A stretch of DNA of 64,000 bases from Pseudogymnoascus destructans (GCF_001641265.1 NW_020167547.1:1-64000); one strand, 5' to 3'; shown: positions 1-11,744, counted from the stretch's first letter. Numbers and translations are program-made. The notes: generated from the sequence alone by a model not told the origin.

Positions 1-378
1 ACCACACCCACTGATGCCCCAGCGAAATCTGCAATATCTCACCCGTCTCAACTCATATCACAAATCGGAGGACGTCATTTGATTCGTCTTGCAAATCTCT
101 TTTATTAACGCCATCGAACGCACCGTCTGCATGCTGCGTCAGGTTCTTACAATCCATCCTATAACATGCCCCCCCCAACCACCCCTCCCATGCATCGCCC
201 GACTAGAACCGGAATGTCTCCACCATCTGAAGTCTGATCAACAATCAGAGTACGTCAATTTGTTCCCCTTGCAAAGCTGCACAAGAGACGTCAGCGAACA
301 TTTACATCGGTCGCGAGGCTGTCAACTTACAGTCCTTGCAAGAACGTGAGTTCGAAAATGGGCCATGGGACAAGCTCC
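1..378. other. No gene recognised at left edge
   Basis: Short open frames here have no recognisable domain and look like chance. The stretch lies downstream of the minus-strand oxygenase remnant. Confidence 0.4.
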
Positions 379-1411
379 CTACTCCTCCTCACCTGGCTGC
401 CAGTTGCTCTGCTTCGTGAAGAAGACGCAGGAGTAGCGCGTGCCCTCGAAGGGTGCGATCCAGTGCTCGAGGACTGCAGAGCGGAACAGGACAACATCCC
501 CTGGCTGGAAGGGAATCTTATAACCAAGGGCTGGCAGGCACAGCTCCCCTCCTTCGAACTCTCCAAAGCAGGCCATCGCAACCCAGCCATCCAGCACATC
601 GTGGTTGTCCTTGTGTGGCCCAACCTGGGCGTTTATCAGGATCGCGAGGCAGTGCCAGCAGCTCCTGTTGCTGAACTTGAAGACCTCCAGCTCAGGCGTG
701 GCTGCACACTCGCGGAGGTAGTTCTGCCTGTACTGCTCGTAGGCCCTGGGATCGATCTCCTGGAAGAGCCTCCCAATGGTCTGCGCGAGGGGGGCCATCT
801 TCTTGTAGAGGGCCAGGTGGCCCCGAAGCCATTTCCAGTCCTGCGCATGTCAGAGCAGATGGTGGGAGGCGAATTTGTCTGGCCTGTGGCGTGCCACAAA
901 CCCAAGGTGGTAGACTCCCCACTTCTTCCCCTCGCGCTCAGCCTTCCTGGCCTGCTCCATCTCGTGCCTCTTGTCACTGCTGGGCTTGGGGGGTGGCGCG
1001 AGCTCCGTGTACTGCTCAATGGCACCAGCCATGAGGCGGCAGAGGTCCTTGTTCCTGTCCGGGAGGCTCAGCCCCCCCTCATGTAGACGAGGAGCTGCTC
1101 TGGGTCCTTGTCAGCAGAGTTGAAGACGGTGACGGGCTGGATGTCGAGGCCATCCTTCCCACCATCCTTGGGGATGCCCTGGAGCAGCGTGAGGTGCTTG
1201 CTGAGCTCGAGGCCCTGCTCCAGTGTGGTGGTGACCTTGGGGTTGGGTGGCGTGATGAGGTTGGTCCAGGCGAGGTCTGTGGTGATGACCCGGGCATTGC
1301 CGCGGAACTTGGCCTTCCAGTTATGGGAGAACTCCCTCCTCTCCTTCCACTCATATGGCGAGTGGGCTGTGTGGTGCTGGTGGCGCTTCTGGATGGAGGT
1401 ACTGGTGGCAT
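379..1411 (-). pseudogene. 2-oxoglutarate/Fe(II) dioxygenase-like gene, broken
   Basis: The C-terminal 140 codons (798-379) encode a double-stranded beta-helix oxygenase core. The HxD iron ligands are in GPHKDNHD, with the distal His in VLEHW and a 2OG-binding Arg in GTRYSC. The same frame continues upstream through one TGA at 852-850 (HHLL*HAQDWKW) to a Met at 1032. Further upstream, sequence of the same style (RVITTDLAWTNLITPP) lies in another frame. The shift falls in a run of seven G near 1076-1082, where one more G would restore the frame. The 5' start is unclear. The gene follows the RecQ-like gene on the same strand and shares its high GC. The core resembles fungal TET/JBP-type nucleic-acid oxygenases often linked to transposons, but prolyl-hydroxylase-like families are possible. 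Domain call fairly sure; substrate unknown. Confidence 0.6.
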
Positions 1412-1417
1412 GGTGTC

Positions 1418-1724
1418 CGCGAGCTCAGGTCTTGATGGTACCTCACTATAAGATGGTATAGTCTAGGATCCCCAAAGGCAGATGACACAGGATGGTGTGC
1501 CCCTCTTGACACTCGAGACTGAGCTGTGTGCTGGCGTGAAGAAAGCGTGGAAAAATGTTGGGTGGTTGTTGCGCGAGCTCAGGTTTTGATGGTACCTCAC
1601 TATAAGATGGTATAGTCTAGGATCCCCAAAGACAGATGACACAAGATGGTGTGCCCCTCTGCCACTCGAGACTGAGCTGTGTGCTGGCGTGAAGAAAGTG
1701 TGAAGAAATGCCGGGTGGTTGCCG
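1418..1724. repeat. Two tandem copies of a ~154 bp unit
   Basis: A unit beginning CGCGAGCTCAGG at 1418 recurs at 1572 with only a few substitutions, and a third copy starts but ends after about six bases at 1725. The repeat overlaps the apparent 5' end of the broken oxygenase gene, so its start region may have been rearranged. Confidence 0.85.
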
Positions 1725-1731
1725 CGCGAGA

Positions 1732-2564
1732 AGGAAAAAATGTGTAAAGGACTAAGTTTGGACTTGACGGTAGAAGTTCTGATATAGACTGAGACGAGCC
1801 ACGCCCGCTAGCTGCGTGGCAACTCACATGACTGACCACCCCATCAAAATTGGGTTGAAAAAAAAAACGTCGAGATCCGAGGCCGGGAGGAGCATGGCTG
1901 CGTTCGTCTGGGCGAGGGCTACGCAGTTACATGAAAAGGGGGATGGATTTGATGGCATCTCACTAAGAAAATGGCGATCTCGGTTAAAAAATGCCCCATC
2001 TTCTAACCCTGGTCGGGAGAGGCCATGGCAGTGGTGTGGACATGGGAGTTGCATGTTGGGATTCGTCCTTGCCAGTCTCACCTGGGTATGTAATTATAAG
2101 ATAATCGTACGAGTATCAGAACTAGAGTATTGCCTCGAAATATCCCAAGGGCTAGTCTGGTATTCGAGCTATGGGGGTCTATAAACGCTTCCGATTAATT
2201 GGGGGTGATGGGGAGGGGGCAGCCCATGCCCTAAACATAGCAACGATCAATGTTCGGGAGTGTCACAACCAAACGCGGTTAGGCGAAAACCTTAAAAAGA
2301 TGTCAACCCTACATCTCGAGTTCGACGTTTAATATACAGCTTATATTGCTGTAATAAGATCATATGTATTGGCGGTATGTGTCATCGTCAGTAATTTAAT
2401 GCAGTTCATATCTCGTCGAGGAGTGTGATTATTATAATCCGTTCCAATTTATTTAAATTGCAGAGAATAATATTTCTCAACTCACGACATAATTAATATG
2501 GCTCTATGGCTACAGTCTATATTATAAATACATGGCGCTACCAGTCGAACACCCATTCGCTAGT
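1732..2564. other. No gene; AT-rich spacer
   Basis: No convincing coding sequence. Base composition changes from GC-rich to AT-rich at about 2.1 kb, just downstream of the RecQ-like gene's stop. Nothing else recognised. Confidence 0.4.
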
Positions 2565-5500
2565 TTAATATGCCTCGAACTCGAGCAGCGCTGCTGCTGC
2601 GATCTTTACCCCCCAGATGCCCTTCCCACCTGCAAACTCGGCCACCTGCCCACACCATGACAGGAACACATCCACGTCATTGAACGCCCCTGCTGCCCCT
2701 GCCCTCACTGCCTGCTCACCGAACCTCTCCTGCAGCCACTGTTCGCCCCCAGTCTTGTGGAACACGCCGTAGCAGAGCGGCATCACGATGTCTGCGTACC
2801 TGCACTGCTCGAGGCCACTGGCCGGGTCTGCACGTTGACAGACCGACTGTGGGTTGTAGCACCAGTAGCACGCCGCGAAAGCTGAGATCCATGGCCCGCG
2901 GCCCTGCCCCCTCCTTCTGGCCTGGTCGCGCGCCCTGAAGAAGTCGAACCGCTGGTGGCACTTGGTGAACTGGTGGTCCCACTGCTCCCCGAGCCCTCGA
3001 CAGAGCAGGCACGTCCCCTTCACGGTGAGGAGGTCCTCCTTGTAGCGGCTGAGCTCGAGGTATGCCAAACGCCGCTTCTCGTGGATGGCTGCACTCCCTG
3101 TGTGCGGCATTGCCTCTGTGGCATCGTCACGGGGCACGTGTGATGGGCTGGGGCCACTGCTGCAGACATCGCACGCCACATCATCCCTGGTGCCATCGCA
3201 CTGCCGAAGCTCTGATGCCTCATCGAGGTGCGCACTCAGACACGTGCGCCTGCACTCCCGGCCTTCGAGGTAGCGGTAGAGTGCCCTCGTCTCGACATCC
3301 ATACCGGCGTTGCCCGCCTGCGACTGCCACTTGTGCGGCAGGAGCACGGCTGAGTATGCCTCCCTCCCATCGCGCCCAGCCCGACCGGACTCCTGCGCAA
3401 AGTCGACGAGGGAGCGTGGCTCGTCCAGGTGCATGACGAGCCGGACATGTGGGTAGTCGAAGCCGGCGCTAAGGGCCGACGTCGCCACAATGTATGGCAG
3501 CTCGGGTGTTGTGAGCCACGTCCTGAGCAGCTCCTGCTTCTCCTCTGCCGTGCCGGCCATCGCGGTGTAGACCGGGCAGCGGAGCAGGCTGCCCAGGTCC
3601 TGTGCCTCCTCCCGTGTCCGCACGTAGAGTATGATCTTGTCTCGGGTCTGGTCGAGCAGCCCGCTCGCCCGCCACGCGTCCCTGGCCCTCCGCGCGCCCT
3701 CTTCTAGCAGGCTCCCCTGCCCTGTGGCCCGCTGCACGAGGTACGAGAGGTTCCGCCTGTTCGTTGAGGCCCGCACGACCTTTGGCTTCACGAGGTTGTT
3801 CTGCCTCTCGAACGCGGCCTGTAGCATTGGCGGCAGGGTGGCCGTCAGGTAGACGAACTGCGTGCGCACGCTGCGGATGAGGGCGAGGTCGGCCATGGCG
3901 TGACGGTACTCGGACGCCGTGATTGTGAGGTGCGCCTCGTCTATCACGACGCGGCCGAGCTGCTGCGTCGCGGCCAGCCTGTGCGCATACGCCCGGAACT
4001 GAGACGTGCTCGCGGCCTCGACCGTGACGAACACCAGCGGTGCGTCCCGCTCCTCGCCCGGGGCCCACACGAGGTGGTCTATCCCGAGCTCCTGCACACG
4101 CCGCAGCAGGTCGCCACGCAGGGACACGAGCGGCAGCACGAGGATCGTCACGCCCGCATCAGGCAGGACACAGGGCAGCATGAACAGCAGGCTCTTCCCC
4201 TCGCCGGTGCCCAGGATGACGACGACCTGCTCCGTCCATGACATGACGACCGTCATCGCCCGCTCCTGTGCGGCCGACTTCCACTGCAGCTTGTCGTCGT
4301 GGTAGAGCCCCCTCGCGCACTTCAGCAGGGCTGCAGCAGACCACCTCTTCTGCGGCCGGTGCACGCCCACGGCAATCCTCTTCAGCATCCGCGGCCTGTC
4401 GGACCCTGCTACCTCTGCCGCCTCGCGCTTCCTCTTCCCTGCTGCTGCGACCGCATCCCCGAGCACCGTGTCGAGATCCCACAGCCCCCTCCACAGGGAT
4501 GACACGCGCAGGTTCCGACGGATGAGGCCATCCCACACATTCCCAAAGTTCGCGTTCAGCTGGTTCGCGTAGCTGCGGTTCACCACCCGCGTGCTGTGGT
4601 TCCGCTGCCTCGTCATGGTCCGGATGTCATCCTCCATCTCCTCTGCATCCTCATCGTCGTCGTCGGCCCCGATGCCCTCGAAGCACGCAAGGTCGCCCGC
4701 AAACTTGGTCTTCACAATGTTGACCGTCATCTGGCGCCAGTTGGCGATGTGCAGCCGTGGCACCTTGGCCCGCACGCACGCCTGCTCCATGCACCGCGTC
4801 AGCCGGTTGTCGGCCCACACGGCCCCGTCCTTCCACCACAGGTACGCGGACATGATTGCGCGTGGGGAGGACTGGCGCAGGAAGGCCTGGCGGAGCGGCA
4901 CGACGTAGACGAGGTAGTCCAGCAGGAGGTCTCCGATGGCGGCTGGCAGGAAGCGGATGTTGTCCTTGAACCTGCCCGTCTGCTGCTGGCCCTTGTGGTA
5001 GGTGGTGTGCAGCATCACGAGCCCGTGCTTGAGGTAGACGCTACGCCTCCGCTGCGTGTTGCGCCAGGTGAGGGAGAACAGCTCGCTCTCGCGCAGCGGC
5101 TGGCCCGAGGCCATGTGGATGAGGACGAGGAGCCGCTTGAGGAACTCGTCAGCGACGGCCTCGTACTGGTCGATGGCCTTCTGTCGCCACATGACCCTCG
5201 TGACCCCTGCATCAGCCTCTCCATCCTCTCCATCCTCAGCAGTAGGTGCAGCAGTGGTGTCGAGGAATGACGCTCGGAGTGACTGCGACTCCCGTATGAC
5301 ATTGCGCAGTGAGCCCGCGAGCGGCTTCAGCAGTGCCGCGTTCTCCCGGTGCTCGCCAAAGTGCCAGCTAAAGTTGTCGGCGTCGAGGTTGTCCTTGAGT
5401 GCCCACGCGCGCATCCGTGGCAGGCCCGCTGCGCCAAACATGAGCTCGCCGTGCAGCAGATGCTGCGCCTGCCTGAACTCCGACAGCAGCAGCTGCTGCA

Positions 5501-7024
5501 CCTCGTCCATGTTCAGGTCGACGTCCCTGTAGGTGAGGATCTGCTCGTCCTCGTCCCAGTGCGCCTGGTGCGAGCCCACTCCGTCCTTCGACACCGCGAA
5601 CAGCAGCAGGCGCCAGCCCAGTATCTCGCCCATGGGCGTCTCCGTGTCCGGCCGCAGGTACTGCTCGCAGATGCTGTTGATGTGCTCGAGCGTGCTGCCG
5701 GCGCCCGACCTCTCGAGGTATGCGGCCGTGCTGAAGATGAGCAGCTGCACAGCCCAGATCAGGCCGGACAGGCAGCTGTTGAAGTTGCCCGGCTCCTTCC
5801 ACGACTTGGTGCATGGCTTGATGCTCAGCATCGCGCAGAAGCTGAGGAGCGGCGAGCTGAAGCGGTCGCCGCCAAACTCGTGGCAGACGAGGGCCATGCA
5901 GAGGGATCGGAGGGCGTCGTTCAGCGCTAAGCGGTCTCCGTCGGCAGTGCACTCCAGGGCGGCCTCCCAAGCTGTCGTCTGCTCGTCCGTCAGCCGGATC
6001 CGGTCCTCGGGGCGCCTGCCCTGGTCCGCGCTCAGAGGTGGCGTGAAGTGGCTGCCGCAGTAGGCGACGCGGTAGCAGTACGCCATGAACTGCTTCCAGT
6101 ACCCAAAGTTTGTGCGCAGTGTGGATGGCTCCTTCTTGGGGTCGAAGCCGCGCACCCTGCCTGCCCTGCAACTGGCTGGTGCCGATGAGGTAGGGGCGCC
6201 ATGGAAGCGGCTCAGCGCGAGCTGCCTCGGCCACGTCAGCATGCAGTCCGGCCCGTCGAAGCACCAGCCGTGCACCTCAGCGAGGATCTCGTCCATGACC
6301 TCGAGCATCAGGAACAGCTCGGGCTCTCCCTCATCTGCGCTCTTCGGCAGCGCAAAGGAGGCGTGCATCTCGTCCTTCTCTAGGCCCCGCACGTGGTTCT
6401 CGATGCCAGTCCGCCTCAGCCACGGGACCGCAGCCGAGGGGTGGCTGTCGAAGCCGTGCACCTTGTTGCCCTCCGTCTTGATGTCGTCCGCTACCATGGT
6501 CGCGTCCGCGTCGGCCAGGTCGAAGAAGGCCTGCTCCTGCGGCTCGAGGGCGATGGCGGCAGTAGCTGCGTCCCCTTCCGCCCTGTCGTCGTCTGTAACC
6601 ACAAAGTACCGGACATGCTCGGTCTTTGCGAAGAAGGTCTGCACCGTGCATCTCTGCCACGCGCCACCCTCACTCTGCTGCGACGGCTTCTGCCCGTGCT
6701 CCCGGGACACGTGCGCCCTGATGGCCGGCCCGGACCGGGTCAGGGTCGGCCGGCCGTCGTCGCAGAGGATGCAGGAGAATGCCGGATGGCGGCGCAGTCC
6801 ACGATGGCGATGCAGGGCTGGTCTGGCAGGGCGACCTGTCCCGGGGGCCGCAGCTCATGCGTCGCGAAGAGGTCGAGCAGGGTGCGCAGCTCCGGCCCCT
6901 TGAGGTCGTGGGGTGGGTGCCTCAGGTGCCACTCCTGGCTGGCGCGCGCGGGCATGAGGCAGGTCCCGCAGTCGCGGCAGAGCAGCACCCCGTGAGTTGC
7001 GAGGTAGGAGAAGCTGGCCGCCAT
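2565..7024 (-). CDS. Zinc finger / tyrosine-recombinase-like / RecQ helicase fusion protein
   Basis: One very long frame (6710-2565) has no ATG at its upstream end. Coding clearly continues upstream in another frame from ATG 7024 (MAASFSYLATHGVLLCRDC) and joins across a 1-2 base shift near 6770-6790. At the join a C2H2-like finger forms (FSCILC, then HVSREH). The N-terminus resembles the DUF3505 region of fungal RecQ-like proteins. Counting from codon 1 at 6710, residues 535-715 carry a tyrosine-recombinase pattern: Arg540 in GQPLRESE, Lys573, His654/Arg659 in LHIANWR, His705 and Tyr714 in NHSTRVVNRSYANQ. A RecQ helicase follows: Walker A GTGEGKS (834-840), DEAH (924-927), TATLPP (956-961), motif VI ESGRAGRDG (1107-1115), and a Cys cluster (1153-1183) like the RecQ zinc site. 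GC is far above flanking DNA. It may be a subtelomeric-type helicase or the enzyme of a mobile element. The frameshift may be real decay or a base error. Confidence 0.75.
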
Positions 7025-7053
7025 CCTTCCCTTGCGCGAGCAGTGTGTGTGCG

Positions 7054-8369
7054 CTATTCGCCCTTCGTTGCATGCTCTGTATGCGTGCTTGATGCGCCTG
7101 CGCCGTCCCGGGGGTCTCCCAATTTGCTGCACAATAATCGCTCCACAATGGCCCGTGCGCGCGCGAGCGACAGGGGTCGCTCGCGTGGGGATTCCCAATT
7201 TGCACTACAGATACGGCCGCTTCTAGGGGTAGCGTTAAGGGGGCATTTGTCCTGGAAATGGCCGGGCTTGCCACACTTGAAACAGTTTCCTGAGGGCGCA
7301 GGGACTGCGGTTCTCACACGTTCTGGTATGGCTGGCTTGGGGAGGAACGTGGTTCGGGTGAACAGAGCAGATGTGGCTCGAGTCTGCTTCGACGCCGACG
7401 GCCTTGCAGTATCCGTGGTACGTGTGGACGTCCTTGTGAGAGCGGGTAGCAGATTCAATTCGTTGTTCCGGCGCCGTTCCTGATCGAAGGCGGTAAGTTC
7501 TCATACCATGGTCTGGTATTCTCCATTCCATTGGTTTTTGATGATCGCGACGCGGCTGCGGAATTGGGGAGTCAACTTGTTCCACATGTACTGAAACCAT
7601 TCCGACTCGGAGACTTGTCCTGTGATAGCTGCACTTTGGAAATGAGCCTTGAACTCTGGGAAGGTTTCGCTAGCATGCCCTTTCTCTCCCATTTGCAGGT
7701 CGTCGAAGAGGTTCCTGGCTTGTTCCATCTCGTCGCCTGTGAGGTAGTATGAACCTAGTAGATCCATCATCTCCTCAGCACTGCGGAACCCATGCGTAGC
7801 GGACAGGTATTGGGGCTCTAGGTAGGTCTTCACCAGGCCGGTCGTAGTTCCCCATATCAACGCTCTTCTCGAGACGTCGGTAAGGTAGTGGTCCTCATTG
7901 ACTACGAGTCGGTCCCGAATCGAAGCGCTCCATTGTAAGAAGGTATGTTCTACCCCATCGCTGAGAGGAAGGATTTTCTCAGAGATGGTTGATTTCTTAT
8001 AGCGATTCGGAGGGTCCTCGGTGTGCATTCGTGATGTCCCTGGAATCGAGGGAGAACGATGTTCCGAAGAGGTGGCAATTGAACTGTCTCGGGGGTGTTT
8101 TGTGTGCGAGGCGTTCATTGCTCCGTAGCTTCGACTGTGGGTATGGGGGCGTCCACCGGCGGTGTGGACGGGATTCTGGTCTGGGATGCTGAGAGGATAA
8201 CTAGTAGATCCTTGACCTCCTGTATCTGTGCTTCGAGGTGGGCCATTCGACTCGGGATGTCTTCGGATGGCACAGCGGTCGTAGCTGCAGCGGTGGTTTG
8301 TCTGGTAGTCATTCTGGGCAGTTGACCGTCGTTGTCTTGGGGTATGTTTGATGTCAGCTTTTTTGACAT
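7054..8369 (-). pseudogene. gag of truncated Ty3 element, frameshifted
   Basis: Starts at the conserved ATG 8369 (MSKKLTSNIPQDNDGQ), which aligns with the start of the 22.97 kb polyprotein. Matching segments include STISEKILPLSDGVEHTF and MMDLLGSYYLTGDE. Unlike the other copy it keeps the gag C-terminus with a CCHC zinc knuckle (CFKCGKPGHFQDKC, near 7250-7300), the usual nucleocapsid RNA-binding motif. At least two frame changes are needed to read it through (near 8350-8450 and 7500-7600), so it is a pseudogene. No pol sequence follows. Confidence 0.8.
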
Positions 8370-8711
8370 ATTGCCTCGGGTGTGTATCGGTACCGATACG
8401 AAAGAGCTTGACTTCCGGTAGCTCGTAGCTATCAACGCTCTTGTCCACAATTTCCTCTGTGCTAGGAGGGGGTTCTTAAGGATCTCGTATCCTATTTGGT
8501 GCCAACGCATCAGCGACTTTACCAGCTTGTTCTGAAGAATCAAACCCTGATCCACTGGCTGTCCGTGAGATCTCTGGAATCACGGCTATTTGAAGTTGTC
8601 AGGTCTCTCCTCCGAAACGTCACTGAGTCGCAGTCGATGGTGTAACGGTAGTTCTCCTGAGTCGTTCCAGTGTGGGATATTATTTAAGTACGGCCGTCCC
8701 CGGCTGGCGTG

Positions 8712-8724
8712 ATCTTTTTTGTAT
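8712..8724 (-). promoter_or_regulatory. Self-priming primer-binding site
   Basis: Just inside the 5' LTR (minus strand) lies ATACAAAAAAGAT, an exact complement of 13 bases inside the LTR at 8821-8833. This is the arrangement of Tf1/sushi-type elements, whose transcript 5' end folds back to prime reverse transcription. The same pair is conserved in the second copy. Confidence 0.7.
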
Positions 8725-8726
8725 AA

Positions 8727-9098
8727 TGTAAGGACACAGGGCACCCAGCTCACAGTAATAGCATATGAGAGTGCGAGTTTGAGGCTAAATGGATGCTATC
8801 CTATAGGTCTACTATGAAGGATACAAAAAAGATGAAGGGGGAACCCCGTTGAGTCTGTTTCCTTAAGTACCCGAAACGGGCCCGACTCGGTCATCCCAAC
8901 CCTAGCCCTGATCCTTCCACCGCAACAGGTCAGCATCGACCCTGAACCCTACACCTTTACCATCCCCCATTATAGTGTAACTCGCTATGTGCTCCTCTAC
9001 TGGTTCGAAACCACACCGAGTCGGATTTCATGCTTGTAGTGACCGTAACAGTTCTGAGACAGGTTCTTTGAGTATCTAGGTAAGGAGGCATCCTTACA
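8727..9098 (-). repeat. 5' LTR of truncated Ty3 element (372 bp)
   Basis: Bounded by TGTAAGGA and TCCTTACA. It is clearly related to the 313 bp LTRs at 22297 and 27656, especially around the ATCTTTTTTGTAT stretch and the region after it, but the first two thirds are diverged. Confidence 0.85.
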
Positions 9099-10395
9099 GT
9101 ACTCATAAAGAGAGCAGTTACCTGCCTACTGTTTCATGACATAGGAAGCGTAGGCACCACCCTACACATTCCTAAATGATGTGCATACTACAAAGAAGGG
9201 AATCTACTAAGATCCCTCTTTACTATACGTAGCATCACACTACTCGCAACCTTTAGCCTAGAGATGTGTAGTCTAAGCTACCTTCTCTCCTGCTATCTAG
9301 ATGTAGAACCCTGCAATTTCTTGTAGGTGTTTAAGGCGAACATTCGTAGGAGTCCTATACGAAAGTGTAGTATACACTTTAAGTGCTAGGAGGGCAAAGG
9401 ACGTGGTAGGGACTAAGTAGTAGGAGGAAGGTAAATGTGGATGTTAGCATCTACAAAAACCTTAAGACAGGTCTATGGCAAAGACCTAGCTAACAGCAGG
9501 CATCTTGGCTCATACGGACTTGCTAACGAGAAGAGAAGTGGTATAGGTTGGCGTAGGGTAAAGTAGGGGCAGGTAGGGGCAGATAGGGGCAGATAGGGGC
9601 AGGCAGGAGGCAGGCAGGTAGACTAGGGTATAGATGACCAATATAGAAGGAAGATAGAGGGTCCGGACCGAAGTGGGCTACTTGTTTACTTGTACAGCAG
9701 TGAATCATTAGGCGTAACTTTGACTCACGCCTAAGTATTACCAGCCCGTAGATAGCCACCCCTTTTTCTGTTTTCCTCATACAATTTACTATGGGAATCG
9801 TACGGAGATACGTAGGGTGTTGAGGGAAGGACCGAAAAATTGTCACCGTGCACAAATCGTGTGGCGCTTTTGTCAGTCGGACCTTCAGGTTTTTGCGCAA
9901 TGGGCAAAAAGGCTTCGACGATTACAGTATGTAGAACAGGGTAAAAATGATGCAATTGTTTTTTTTGCTATTCTAATGGAACTACGCATACTTTTTATAG
10001 GCTCTAAATAACTCCCAGTAACCCCCGAGGCTTCCGAGTAAGCCGCCCCTTCCACTGCAGAGTTTTCACCAGAATTGTGAGAACCATGATTGAGTGCCCT
10101 AGTTCGGTGAGAGCCATGGGACAGCTCGGGCCCATGGTGGAGATTCTTTGGTTTCTAGAACCACAGAGTTTTCTCCGGTTTCCGGCCCGATTCCCAACAT
10201 AGGGGTGTGTGTTGTAATAGTCACGTGATCTCATACGGAATATCTCCTTAGTTTTCAGGTTACAATACATAGAAAAAGGGAACAGACAGATTTTTACTTA
10301 ACATTTAATCTAATCTGATCAATGTTAATCAGCACCCTGACAGTTATATCTTTCTGCAATAACGACCCCTTAAAAAGGCAGATTTGCTGAAAACA
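9099..10395. other. Intergenic; short G-rich tandem repeat near 9562-9610
   Basis: No gene recognised. A 10-base motif of the type GTAGGGGCAG is repeated about four to five times near 9562-9610. The last ~350 bases must hold the promoter of the following gene, but no clear element was identified. Confidence 0.4.
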
Positions 10396-11507
10396 ATGGA
10401 GCCCGAAACAGTGCCATCTGCCTCCCAAACCCAAAAGGCTGTGGAGAGCACTCCTGCCGAACTTCCTGTCGAGTCAGTCCTAGAGGTTCCCGCGGAGAAT
10501 GAGCAACCCAAGGACACCCCTACTACTAAGATGCCTGCCGAGCCAACCCCAGTAGTTGCAGCGGAAACCGAGCAATCCAAGACTGCCGAGACCTCCCTAG
10601 AGACTGTTGTAGAGAAGCAGCAGCCCGAGACCCCTCTTTCGAAGCTCTTTGGAGAGCTTCCCAAGCTCATCGTTGATGCTGAGCACGGTGAGATGTGGGG
10701 CGTGAAGCTCGAGGACGCCACCAATGTTCCAACCACCATCATCCTTCAAAAGTTCCTTCGTGCAAACAACAATGATGCTGCCGAAGCCAAGACGCAGCTC
10801 CTTGAGGCCTTGAAATGGCGCAAGAAGGTGGACCCGCTGAAGCTCCTTACAGAGGTCGAGCACAACAAGGAGAAGTTCGGAAACCTTGGCTATGTCACTA
10901 CCTACAACGCCACCGGTACCCAGAAGGAAATCATCACCTGGAACATCTACGGAGCAGTCAAGGACATCAAGGGGACCTTTGACAATGTCGAAGAGTATGT
11001 ATCACACACTCCCCATGTGATATAGTGTTAACCATCTACAGGTTCATCAAATGGCGCACTGCTCTGATGGAGCTTTCAATCAAGGAGCTCGATCTTGCCT
11101 CCGCCACCGAGAAGATCCCCGACGGCGGCCCTGACCCCTACCGCATGATCCAAGTGCACGACTACCTCAACGTCAGCTTCCTCCGCATGAACCCGAGCGT
11201 CCGTGCCGCTTCCAAGACGGCAATCCAGACCTTGGCCATGGCGTACCCAGAGCTGGTCAAGGAGAAGTTCTTTGTCAACGTGCCTTTGGCCATGGGCTGG
11301 GTCTTTGCTGCTCTGAAGCTGTTCTTGAGCGCCGAGACGATCAAGAAGTTCCACCCTTTGAGCTATGGAGGAAGTTTGGCCGGAGAGATTCCCGAATGTG
11401 GAGTCCAGTTGCCAGAGGTTTATGGAGGAAAGGGAGTGCCCTTGACTGAGGGCGGACTGGTTGTCAAGTACGGCAACGTGGAGGAGCACGAGCCCGAGTC
11501 AAAGTGA
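10396..11507 (+). CDS. sfh5: SFH5-like phosphatidylinositol transfer protein (Sec14/CRAL-TRIO)
   Basis: Two exons, 10396-10994 and 11042-11507, with a 47 bp GT-AG intron (GTATGT...CTACAG), give 354 residues. The first ~80 residues are low-complexity, rich in Glu, Pro and Thr. A CRAL-TRIO N-terminal helical region (LQKFLRANNNDAAEAKTQ) and the lipid-binding domain follow (KEIITWNIYGAV, YRMIQVHDYLNVSF, VKEKFFVNVPLAMGWVFAAL). Length and ending (GGLVVKYGNVEE) fit fungal SFH5, a non-classical Sec14 homologue that transfers phosphatidylinositol at ER/plasma-membrane contact sites; in some fungi the family also binds haem. ATG 10396 is the first in frame. It is convergent with the MTR4 gene, 237 bp away. 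Intact. Confidence 0.9.
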
Positions 11508-11744
11508 ACAATCACAAGACGCTGAAGGGACACATGTAACACAACAAAGATGGCAGACGCTCTTGCGGTAAAATTCATTTCGCTCTGATCGAGAATCGAA
11601 TTATGATAGTCTCACCTGTGATGTGCTTCCGTATGTCTTTTCTCTACCCTGTACTAAGTTTATCCTTCCACTATGTAGTGATGACACCCGAAACGCCGCT
11701 CCGCTTCCCCATGCACGCTATCATATTGTATACAAACGGAAAGC

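Larger units (their letters stand above)
7054..9098 (-). mobile_element. Truncated Ty3 retrotransposon (self-primed type), 5' LTR plus gag only
   Basis: The element runs right to left: 5' LTR 9098-8727, a self-priming site at 8724-8712, then a broken gag. It ends where the GC-rich helicase gene begins. No protease, RT, integrase or 3' LTR remains. It is a diverged relative of the element at 22.3-28.0 kb, sharing LTR ends (TGTAAGGA...TCCTTACA), leader and gag sequence. Confidence 0.85.

Noticed and set aside
346..1086. Long plus-strand frame of 246 codons opposite the oxygenase
   Set aside because: It is the antisense shadow of the GC-rich oxygenase; no recognisable domain, whereas the minus strand has catalytic motifs.
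3469..6264. Several 100-300 codon frames on both strands within the RecQ-like gene
   Set aside because: High GC keeps all frames open; compositions are Arg/Pro/Ala-rich without motifs.
9562..9610. G-rich tandem motif as telomeric repeat
   Set aside because: Ten-base GTAGGGGCAG-like units do not match the TTAGGG fungal telomere repeat and are internal.
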